Assembly: GCA_905132765.1 (NCBI GenBank)
Contig: CAJHQP010002242.1
Location: 1-64,000, forward strand
Origin: Moricandia arvensis
Taxonomy: Eukaryota; Streptophyta; Magnoliopsida; Brassicales; Brassicaceae
DNA: 64,000 bases
Reading direction: 5' to 3'
In this document: positions 22,780 to 32,401 of the stretch, in pieces
How the letters are laid out: every line of letters begins with the position of its first letter
Position numbering within the stretch: the stretch's first letter is position 1
The notes under the pieces: model-generated
What the model saw: the letters and a program-made list of their open reading frames with translations, nothing else
Told to the model about the DNA's origin: nothing
Database searches by the model: none
Translations under genes and position numbers: made by a program

Positions 22780-23181
22780 TGTTCGTTAGTGAGCTAGTGC
22801 GGTAAAGTAGATAGCACAGTTTAATATGTGGGCTACTCGAAGGTGATTTATTTTGTCGAAAGATGACCAACTAGATGATTTTAAGGGTTGATTTATAAGA
22901 TGTTCAAAGAATACAAGATGTTTTCTCCTCCTCTTTTACATTTGCACTATGGTTCCCTTTTATAACCTTCTAACAAAAGTAGTTCGCCCTAGATCATAAA
23001 GCTTATGGGCCGGATTTGGTGAAGTTGGGCCGAACGCAGTTGGTGTTCTTGCTCGGCTCACTTCTTTTAAGTATCGACCTGGTTTGTCGTTTTGTCCGCG
23101 TGGCGAGCTGACGCGTGCGATCTTTGGGCCGAGCATCTCAACTGATGGGCCTTGAAGGTGGATGTAAATCCACCCCAAACA
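22780..23181 (-). mobile_element. Tat element 5' LTR
   Basis: 402 bp, TGTTCGTTAG..CCCAAACA on plus. A TATAAAAG box on minus lies at 22957-22964. It pairs with 13331-13733. Confidence 0.85.
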
Positions 23182-24463
23182 CTATATATTCACGACTAAT
23201 TACAAAGACATGCAACATATTCACTGAGATGAAGATTACTAGATAACAAGAGAAAATAGTGTGAGAGGAATTTTCCCTTCAAAAGAAGAAACATGAAACG
23301 ATGGTGGATGATGGAGGAGATTTTTCATTTTTTTGGAACATCAAATCTAGAGAGAATCTATCCTAATCGTTTTTCCTAAATTTTAAATTTTGATAACTGA
23401 TTCGGTAGAAAGGTTTTCTACCAAAGTAGAGTAAATGCAAGGCGACATATTTTCATATTTTTCTTAGAGTGGAGGAAAAGAAGAACGGTAGATAGAGGTA
23501 GAAGACACATCCTGAATTAAGTAGATATTGTAAAGAAGAGTTGAATGTGTATTCTCTGTTTGAGAAAAATACTGTAGAAAGGGTAGAAATTGATTTCCAG
23601 CAAATGTAGATTACTATACATATAAGTCATATAATGTAGATTCTACGATAAGTATAAATAGTTCAAAATTTAGATTTTACATTCTGAAATTAGTAGATAG
23701 ACTTCTTTAATGTTTTTTTTTTAATTATAGTCTTTCAAAAAAAGAAAAATTAACCAATCAAATTGAACGTTAATCCATATTTATATTTATTCATTTTTAA
23801 AAAAAAACTAAACAAATTATTTAATATATTTTTTGATTATTCAGTTGAAGGTATTTTAGAGAAAAGCGTAAGAAATATATATGTAGACAACAAGTCTGAT
23901 TTTCACATATTTTGGAAAATCTCCCCAAAATATAAAATTGGGCATAAAAAGGGGATCCAATAGATTCACATCAGAACAAGGCCAACTTACATAGTTTTCT
24001 ATGGTATCATAGATGCCTGATTTTGTTTTCATGAGTGTGAAAAAGAGTGTGACGAAGAAGGACAACAGAGTGGTGTAGTTTCATTGGAGGCAACCCTCCA
24101 GCGACAACACATGAAACAATATGTAGTTCATGAACTGATCTCCATGGCCCTCTTCTATTGATTTTGAAGTCTCATGCATATATACATATAAAGTTTACAA
24201 AAGAACTGAATTGTAACAATTGATTAATAGTTTATTTTTCTATATTAATATGTTTTTAAGTCATCCTGTAATTTATATCTATAAAAACAAATAAATTATT
24301 ATTATAAAATTATGTGTTCTTAGATAATTGATTATGGTTATAATATATTTGAATTACTCCAGTTACTCATTTTGTGAGTATATTGAGTTACATATATTCA
24401 TTCAAATTCAAAAGGAAGTATAATTATTTTTTATTTTAATTAAGTCAAATCAAATTAGTTTAT
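23182..24463. other. AT-rich spacer
   Basis: No supported gene. AT-rich with long A and T runs. It lies between the Tat insertion and the start of the duplicated RTL1 segment. Confidence 0.55.
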
Positions 24464-24868
24464 TTATAGCTTAAATGTTCAATTTTTGATAATTTGTTTA
24501 AATAATTTGGTATACGTTAATTGTTTTTTTTTTTGAAATAAAACAATAATCAACAAGAAGTTACATACATAAGTATAAGTATTACTGATAATTTTTTTGG
24601 AAGCTCATGAACGCATATCAATAATAACAATAATTAACATGTTTAAGAAATTCTAAATAATTTTATGTCTTAAATTTACTGAAAGTTAAACTGAAATTTA
24701 TTTTAAATAATCTTAAAAATGTGAATTCAGATTTTTTGATATTTTTATTATGAGTGTATTCGTTCCATATATACAAGTAAGACATAAAACTAAAAAGCAA
24801 GCTAAATATTAAGAATTGTTTTTTTTTTTAATTATGATAAAATATAATATTTCTACCTCTTAAAATTA

Positions 24869-25113
24869 GGAAAATTTTCAAAAATACCACTTTTCTTGTA
24901 CTACTTTTCATTTTTACCTTCATTAAATAGACATTTTCATAAATACCATCTATTTAAGAGGTAATTTTTTAAAAAATTAATTAAAATCCTAAATTTTACA
25001 TTCCTAAACCCTATCCCACCCTACCTCCACCCATAAACTCTAAATAAGGGTAAAAGTGATTAAGGTAAAAGTGAAAAATGGTACAAGGAAAGTGGTATTT
25101 TTGACAATTTTCC
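24869..25113. mobile_element. MITE, Mutator-like, copy 1
   Basis: 245 bp with terminal inverted repeats (GGAAAATTTTCAAAAATACCA / GGAAAATTGTCAAAAATACCA, read inward). It is flanked by a perfect 9-bp duplication TTAAAATTA (24860-24868, 25114-25122). A 9-bp duplication points to the Mutator superfamily. No coding sequence. Confidence 0.85.
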
Positions 25114-25143
25114 TTAAAATTATATAGTGTTATGATGTTTAAA

Positions 25144-25445
25144 GGGAGATTTTCAAAAATATCACTTTCCTTGTACCACTTTTCATTTTTACCTTTATTA
25201 AAGAGATATTTTTAAAGTTACCACTTTTTAAAGGGTAAATTTTTTTAAAATTAGTTAGAATCCTAAATTTTAAATTCCTAAACCCTATCCCCACCCTACA
25301 CCACCCCTTTACTCTAAACCCTAAGTCTTAGATTAATTAACCCAAGGGTTATAAGTGTGTTTTTCCTCTTAAATAACAAGAGTAAAAGTGATTAAGGTAA
25401 TTTTGAAAAGTGGTACAATGAAAGTGTTATTTTTGGCAATTTCCC
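25144..25445. mobile_element. MITE, Mutator-like, copy 2
   Basis: 302 bp, same family and orientation as the preceding copy. Its termini are GGGAGATTTTCAAAAATA and its inward-read partner. The perfect 9-bp duplication is ATGTTTAAA (25135-25143, 25446-25454). It lies only 30 bp from copy 1. Confidence 0.85.
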
Positions 25446-25777
25446 ATGTTTAAAAGATTTTGTAATTATTTTATCAAAAACATGCTTACTGTAAATAAAT
25501 AATATTTTTAAGTTTCCTTTTTTAATATGTCTTCCGAAAAATCATTAATGTTTTGTTATTGTTTTTTATAAATCATAGTATATAAGTAAAATATAATTTA
25601 AAGATTTTATTTTCTAATAAATTTAATATTTTGAAACAATAAATAAAACATTTCAATAATACTAACTCTAAATTATTCTTAGTCGATTAAACATATATCA
25701 GTATATGCTACTTAATTATTTTATTAAATCATCTAAGAAAATTAATAAATATAAGGAAAAATATTTATATTTCTTTG

Positions 25778-25818
<41 letters not shown>

Positions 25819-26415
25819 TAAAATTATGTTTGTGAACTTTTTTTTGAAGTCATGTGATATACAAATATATTTTTCTTTTCATCTAAGAAAAAGATAGATA
25901 TAAAGAAAGTATTTTATTACTTTGAAACGTATATTTTATGTTATTCAAAATAAGCTTTAAATGGAATATTACTATTTTGTGAATTTTCCTTTTTAATGAA
26001 ATCATATTATAAAAATCATATTATACATACATATATTTCATTTTTAAATAAGTTTTAAAAATTTAAAGTGTTTCCTTATTTTATATGTTATTTGGAAAAA
26101 GTAGAAATTATACTAAATTAAAAATTAAATTAACATAAATTACTAGAAATAGGTAAAATAGCATTTAAGTGTAATATTTTTAATTTATTAATAGTACCTC
26201 CGTAATTAACCGTCTTAAGAAATAACGTCAGTGCGTCACGTAGAAAACTCACTTTATATATATATATATATATTCATAAAAACTTTTGACACTTAAAAAT
26301 TAATATGATCATGGGAGATATCCTAAGACGAATTTATTTTGGATTTTTTGAAAAGAAAAAAATATATATTTTCTTAGTATAGATAGTTTTCATACAAACT
26401 TATTTATATGTGATA
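25446..26415. other. AT-rich spacer with TA microsatellites
   Basis: No gene supported. It contains (TA)n tracts at 25779-25812 and 26254-26273 and extends to the stop codon of the RTL1-like gene. Confidence 0.55.
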
Positions 26416-26678
26416 TTAAATATTTGAAAAGAAATTAGAAAAATTGTCAAGAGCACTTTTGGCAGCGCAATTTTTAGCAATATCTTTTTTGGTAAGATGG
26501 TGTCCACTTCCAACCAAATGATCCTCAATAAAGACAAGAACTTTTTTATCAACTTCCCAAGTACTGTCATCGAACTTCAGTTGCATGTTTTTCTTCTGAC
26601 ACATCTCATTGAGTTCTGTCATTGGATGGTTCTCCAGTTTATCTAATGATATTATAGGTTCCAACAATGGTTTTATCA

Positions 26679-26716
<38 letters not shown>

Positions 26717-26971
26717 TTTCAACCAAAACATTCATAAACTTACATATCATTAACTATTCCAACTAAATAATAAATATAAAAGATATCATGCATGTATATA
26801 TGCAATTACCTTAAACACAGTCTCAAAAGAGTCGCAGTCGATGAAAATGGCTCCAATAGTAGACTCTACTATGTCAGCTAGGGTTTTAGGAGCTTCCACA
26901 AGATGACACGAATGTAGTGGATATCTTTCTATTTCTTTAGCAAAGTCCACTATCTACATATATTTCACATG

Positions 26972-27005
<34 letters not shown>

Positions 27006-28025
27006 ACATATTAAAGAAAAAACACACCTAATACAAAAAATTTTCTTAGCAATGTTGTCTATATATAGTTTATACTTTAAGACCCATGGTATAAACAATT
27101 ATATGAATTGTTAACTTTTAAAGGTTCATAAAAAAAGAAAAAAAATAAACAAAAAATAAATAAAAATAAATAAAAAATAAAAAGTTTCAAAAGTTCATAA
27201 TTAATAATAAGATATGATAAAATTTCGGCAACCATGAAACATTGATCTAGCCAATATTAATGGAAAGCACATGTTTATCAAAAATAAATATACATCAGGA
27301 ATATCAATTCATACGAATGAACAAGTTATGGATACAAATCTAAATAGAATCTGGAATACGTGAGCTTAAAATAATTGATAATATATCAATGACAAGTTGA
27401 CAACTGATAAGTTCCAACACATATACAATGTAAGTCTTTGTTGTTGTGCCTAGAAATAAATATTATCCCTATTCAATTCGTATTAATTCGATCAACCAAT
27501 ATTAATTAAACATGATCAGAACATATGAAATGGAAAGTAAAGTGCAAATCTAAAAAACTATTTTTTAAGAAAGAGGCTTACTTGGTCCTCAAACAAGGGT
27601 TTCTTATGACGGAGGCAACGATGCAGATTATGTTTTACAGCGACTCGGGCAAGTTTCTCATTGTCAACGTTGACCGCTCGGAGTCTGGTCAATGAACCAG
27701 GTGTAGAATCCTCGTAGAGAAAATATAAATATTTGGTTACACACATGTTTAAGACCGAATCTCCTAAGAATTCTAAGCGTTCGTACGAATCGCAGTTTTC
27801 ATCAAAACTAGCGTCAGTGAACGCTTGAAGAAGCAAGTTCTTGTCTTTGAACTCGTACTTCAAGATCTTCTCCACGTATTCGATGCCCAAAGGCTGGTCT
27901 GTACCGGTAGAGTTTGCAGGCTGTGATACATTGTCGTTTTCTGTGTTGTTGTCATTAATTCTGATGCTCAAATTCAGTAATCGCTGGAGGGATTCAGCGT
28001 CTGCGTTTGGGAGTTGCGTTTCCAT
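26416..28025 (-). CDS. RTL1: RNase III-like protein, RTL1 type
   Basis: Predicted dsRNA endonuclease of 283 residues. Three exons: 28025-27582, 26953-26810 and 26679-26416, all with GT-AG introns in phase 0. The RNase III domain begins near residue 48 with signature YERLEFLGDSVLN (82-94). E82, E85 and D89, plus D175 and E178 (ADIVESTIGA) in exon 2, match the metal-binding acids of the family. A dsRBD covers about residues 213-278 (TKKDIAKNCAAKSALDNF). One RNase III domain plus one dsRBD is the plant RTL1/RTL2 layout. Arabidopsis RTL1, next to PP2A B'-gamma, is known to cleave dsRNA and suppress siRNA production. No lesion is visible. The start ATG follows a CT-rich leader, with a TATA box 110 bp upstream. 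Paralogues lie at 43047-44437 and 46405-47862. Confidence 0.85.
26681..26713. repeat. TA microsatellite at an RTL1 splice acceptor
   Basis: (TA)16-type run forming the 3' end of intron 2 of the RTL1-like gene. The AG acceptor is the last step of the run. The paralogous intron at 43122-43227 has only a short run. Confidence 0.75.
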
Positions 28026-28134
28026 AGAAACAGGAGTAAGGGAGGCAGAAAGAGATAAAGAGAGAGGGATTGGTCTTTTTTTTTGGTGCTTGTTTTTGTT
28101 ATTTAGTCTTCTTTAGTTCGTTGGATTCAACCCC

Positions 28135-28142
28135 TTTATATA
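28135..28142 (-). promoter_or_regulatory. RTL1 TATA box
   Basis: TATATAAA on the minus strand, 110 bp upstream of the ATG. It is conserved at the same distance in unit 2 (44547-44554) and in unit 3 (50477-50484). Confidence 0.6.
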
Positions 28143-29455
28143 TTTATTATAATCTCTCAATAGTTTACTAGTCATAATTGTAAAGAGAAAGAAAAACCAT
28201 GACAAAATCTAATATTATTTATTATAGTATTTATTTTCATAGATTTTAATAATAAATAATATTAGATTTTTTTATGATTTTTCTTATAAAATCTATGAAA
28301 ATAAATAATATTTAAAAAACATGAGAGTATTTGTTATGAGGGTAATAATTTTAAGAATAAAAAGGATATATGCATACTTTTTCCGAAAAGGGTATATATG
28401 TATTGCTCTAAAACATGTTTTGTGAATTAAATGGTTAAGAATTCAATTTCCCAATAGCACTAATTTAAAAGATTTATAGATTCATTAGCATCCAAACTTT
28501 TTGAATAACAAAAGATTTTGTATAGAATTATAAAACATTTAACACTAGATTTTAATGAAAATGCAAAAAAATCTATAAACAATAAAAAGTATAAATATAA
28601 TTTTCATTAACACCCTTTTAATATATGTTATATGAGAATATTATTATAATTTAAGAAGACCTCAACTTATATTATACATATATGAGATGTTTATAATTTT
28701 TTGAAAAAAAATAAGTATTTGCAGTTGAAATTTTGTAAAGATATATATACATCTGAGGTATAACTGCACACTGCCACAATTTTTGATGAGATATAACATT
28801 AGGAAGGATTTCGGCAGAAAGAACAATACAAAACCGTAAGAATAAAAGCAATCTGCCTATCAAGCGGGCCTTCAAAGTGAATAGCGTCAGAAGCTAATCC
28901 ATTTATACTACTGTTTCTGCGTGAATATGATCTGTTGATAATAGATTGACTTTCATGCTGAAGTAAGAACATATATATAATATAATTTTAAAGAAAAAAA
29001 TCTGGATATCTTTTAACCTTGCAATATAAATACGGAATCTTTATATAAACGTCATGCTTAGAAGTTGACTTTGATTGAGAAATTGTGGTCAGTTATCTTA
29101 GCAATGACATTGATCATCACTCATTGACTAAAGAACATAAAGAATTATTTCATTATAAAACGTCTATAGCTGTTTATATGATTGAATCTGCATTTTTTCT
29201 AAACATCTACTCTCTTACATCAATTTCAAATCACAGTACTATACGAAAGTTTTTCTAGCCATCCTCTGAAAAACTATAGATGTATAGAACCAATTTCTTA
29301 CACAACATATTGTTTTTTGTAACTCCTTTAAGGAGCTGACAGTATAAACAGAGAGATCAGAAACAACAAATAATTGAACAACCCCTGATTCCAGAAATCT
29401 GAAAAAAAAAAACTAAGAAGTATTCACTGATGACACTTCTCCTCTTCGATCATCC
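28143..29455. other. Duplicated spacer upstream of RTL1
   Basis: Non-coding and AT-rich. Nearly collinear with 44556-45886, and in broken form with 50485-51214 plus 55801-56270. It contains an inverted 'ATAAATAATATTAGATTTT' stretch near 28200-28270. The three copies agree best in 28690-29455, close to the PP2A 3' end. That may reflect recent copying rather than function. Confidence 0.6.
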
Positions 29456-29458
29456 CAT

Positions 29459-29830
29459 CACTACAAGAATAGATGGACATAACGACTACGGAATTGGTAG
29501 TAATTTGGTCGTAAATGGAATATTACGACCAAACTACGACCAAATCACTTTAGTCGTTAACCACTAGTCGTAATACACATTTGGACGTAGAGTGGTCGTA
29601 ACATACGACCAGAAGCGTTGGTCGTAAACCGGTCGTACAGTTAGGACTAAAATACCTAGTCGTAAATGAAACGTAAAACACGGGGTCGTAAAGCAGACGT
29701 AACCTGGTTGCACAGTGACGACCAATGAACCTCTAAGGAGATGTAATATGGTCGTAATTTTACGACTACTTTACATCTCTAGTAGAGGTTCATTGGTCGT
29801 AAGTGTGAGACTAATTTACGACTAAACAAT
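29459..29830. repeat. Left subterminal repeat array of the CACTA element
   Basis: About ten copies of GGTCGTA or TACGACC in both orientations. It includes an imperfect palindrome at 29717-29801 whose arms read GACCAATGAACCTCTA and TAGAGGTTCATTGGTC. Such arrays are binding sites of the TNPA-type protein in En/Spm elements. That role here is by analogy. Confidence 0.75.
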
Positions 29831-29992
29831 TTATTTTTAAAAAATATTTTTGTTAATTAAAATATTAAAATTATTCATTTTTAAATTTTTTTTAAAATTT
29901 GATAATTTGAAAAGAAAAATATAGTGAATATCAATAAACATAAAATATTCATAATATTTTACATTCTGAAAAAAAATAAACCGAAAAACAAA

Positions 29993-31336
29993 TCAATTGT
30001 TTAAGTTGATCTCTGCTACATGATGCGAGAAAGTGCCATCGGCATGCTGATGTGTTTCCTTGTAAAGTCGGGCCAGCGATGGTGGTGCTCCTTCTTTGGC
30101 AGCCTTTATATTAAGAATATAATTAATTAAACTCATGAGGCGTTAATAAAAAGTAAAAAAAAAACAAGTAAAGACTTACAATCTGTAGAGCCCTCCCCGC
30201 GTGTGGAGTCTGTCCGGAAGTATGAGGTACCGACAAGTTACCTTCAGCATCACGAGTCATCTAAACAGTCGCGCATTTAAGAGACCTCGCGATCGAGTCA
30301 GGCAAATTCCAGTAAGCCTTCAAGCCATTCTAGACGTCGTTTCTGAGGTAGGATTCTTTTGCATTATCCCCTTTAACTCTTCACCTTTCTTTCCAATCGC
30401 CAACAATATTTTTTAGGCGTTGCTGAGCCTTCTTATAGAACCCCTCCTTCACCTTTTCGTTCACACAAAGGGACCAATTCCATTTTTGCTACAAAATATT
30501 ATTCATGAATTAAAATTAGTATATAATTAAAATTTAGATAAACTAATAAATTTTAAATCAATAATAAATAAAATAATATTTAAAATTAACCGCAAAACAC
30601 TTGAACCAAGTGATGCGAACATGCTCCGGTGTAAGAGACCAGTTTGGATGCGCTTCCCGGAAGTTTGCCCTGATGATATCACTAACGCTATGTCCCACAC
30701 AACCGTCTGTTAAAAACCTACAACATTTGAAACCATACATATATTTAGACCTGGTTTTATTAAATTAATGGATATATATTAAAATAAATAATCAATTAAT
30801 TAATTGACATACCAAAATGTGCCTTGAGGTCGATCGGGATCGATGATGTCTAAACCTTGTCCGCCGGGCATTTGGAGAATGTCTTCCACTGTATATCGTG
30901 CATATGGAAGATTTGGTGGCACCAGCAAATCTGGATGTGGCTTTGCAGGAGCCGGAGCAGCTCCAGGTCCCGGAGCAGCTCCACGAGGCGGAGCATGAGG
31001 CTGATAAGGATGTTGCTGCTGTGGAGGCTGGTGTAGAGGCTGATGATCATGATGCTGCTGAGCCTGCTGATCGTGATGCTGTAACGGCGGGTCGTCATAT
31101 TGGAAGAATACAGCTGCGTCTTCAAAATGTGGATAATAGGGAGCTGGGTTTGGGTCGTATGGCGCTGGAGGCACATACGATGGTAGTTGGCTGTCCGGGA
31201 CAGTGACCTGGCCCGATGAAGATGTGCCGGAGGTCGAACCTTCAATATTCGACGACGACTGTCTGAGAAAAGTACTCGCGTAAGAGTTCCCGGCGGACAC
31301 GGACGCCATGTTCCTAATTCTCTTTCTACCGCTCAT
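29993..31336 (-). pseudogene. TNPA-like CACTA protein (Ptta/En/Spm type)
   Basis: Four proposed exons: 31336-30813, 30717-30591, 30488-30180 and 30103-29993, all GT-AG. Exon 1 encodes a serine-rich start (MSGRKRIRNMASVSAGNSY), a P/Q/H-rich middle and 'RYTVEDILQMPG'. Exons 2-3 carry the conserved transposase_24-like core ('HPNWSLTPEHVRITWFKCF', 'KWNWSLCVNEKVKEGFYKKA'). Exon 4 ends 'ARLYKETHQHADGTF'. A TGA replaces the Trp of a WKERW motif in exon 3, with another stop later, and the usual C-terminal coiled region is missing. The protein is expected to bind the TACGACC repeats. It is broken here. Confidence 0.75.
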
Positions 31337-31527
31337 TGCAATATATATCGTCAATCTGAATTTCTTTTAAAAACACATAGATGTTAATATAATTATACAG
31401 AATTATAAACATATTCTAATTTCATTATAACATTATCCTAATCGACTTCCACCCTAAACTAATTCCAAACCTAAGCTAATCACCTAACTAACCACCTAAA
31501 TCTAAATCTAAAAAAAAAAAACATACC

Positions 31528-31602
31528 TGGGGTGGCTTTGTAGTTGTTAGAGAGAGGTGAGAGAGCAACCAAGTTGCTTCGCCGAGGCTCCGTATATATA
31601 AA
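31528..31602 (-). promoter_or_regulatory. Promoter and leader of the TNPA-like gene
   Basis: The minus strand shows TTTTATATATACGG (31591-31604), a CT-rich leader, and a donor-like CCAG/GTATG near 31527 that would start a 5' UTR intron before the ATG at 31336. The TACGACC array starts immediately upstream of the TATA. Confidence 0.55.
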
Positions 31603-31604
31603 AT

Positions 31605-31830
31605 TTACGGTAGTCGTTATTTAGTCGTAACATTACGACCACATTGAGACTCATAGACGTTATGTAGTCGTAACATTACGACCACATTGGGAATAATAGT
31701 AGTTTCGTGGTTGTAAAGATACGACCAATAAGAGACCAAAAGCATTTACGACCACGTAGAGACCACTCCTTACGACCAAAGTGAGACTAAATAGGGATTA
31801 AAAATGTTACAACCACCTAGGGACCACCAG
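31605..31830. repeat. Internal TACGACC array of the CACTA element
   Basis: Several TACGACC or GTCGTAA copies, including the repeated block GTCGTAACATTACGACCACA (twice, about 50 bp apart). They lie directly upstream of the TNPA-like promoter, not at an element end. A second small group lies at 32108-32230. Confidence 0.75.
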
Positions 31831-31889
31831 TTTAATAACAAAAGTTTAAAGAGGTTTATCAAACCTTTTGATAAACCTTGGTTTTACAG

Positions 31890-32030
31890 TTTAAATATTT
31901 TGTTTGATACAATTTTATCTCCAGAAAAATCTATCAGATGCTGAGGATTCATCCTAAGAAACGAAATTATCGTTTCTTAGGAGGAACCCTCATGCGTCTG
32001 ATAGATTTTTGCGGAAGATAATCTATATAT
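31890..32030. repeat. Imperfect palindromes inside the CACTA element
   Basis: A large stem is centred near 31968, with arms containing AAAATCTATCAGA and TCTGATAGATTTT and a central TAAGAAACGA..TCGTTTCTTA. A smaller stem AGGTTTATCAA / TTGATAAACCT lies near 31855-31885. No coding sequence. Confidence 0.7.
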
Positions 32031-32401
32031 CAAACTAAAATTTTATTTCATTTTTTTAAAAAAATTTTGTGGACCCAAATGGGCTCTATTTATAGGAAAT
32101 TCGAAAAATATTATGACCAATTTGGATCCACTTTCATACCCTTTTGGTCGTAATGTAGTAGCAAATTACGACCAATTAGCCTCCAATCTACATTGTGGTC
32201 GTAATGTAGTAGCTAATTACGACCAATTAGCCTCCAAATTGTCTTGATACCCTAAAATCAAAACCCCAAAGCTCAAACCCTAAACATCTAAAGTTACATC
32301 TCTTCTTAAACCCCAAACATCTAAAGTTACATACTCTAAAGTTGCAAACATAATTATTGATTAAACATTTTATTGGAATACAAATTATCTTAACAACAGA
32401 A

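Larger units (their letters stand above)
13331..23181 (-). mobile_element. Tat-lineage Ty3/gypsy element, LTR to LTR
   Basis: A 9851-bp element with LTRs at 13331-13733 and 22780-23181. The flanks CTATT and CTATA differ at one base of a probable 5-bp target duplication. Reading on the minus strand, the order is LTR, primer site, gag, protease, RT, RNase H, tandem repeat, a gene in the opposite direction, polypurine tract and LTR. A gene on the other strand near the 3' LTR is a known trait of some Tat/Ogre-Retand elements. No integrase core was found between RNase H and the antisense gene. All pol and gag frames are broken, so the copy is inactive. Confidence 0.85.

Noticed and set aside
30898..31206. 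Plus-strand open frame of 102 residues rich in A, E and D
   Set aside because: It is the antisense shadow of the P/Q/H-rich exon 1 of the TNPA-like gene.
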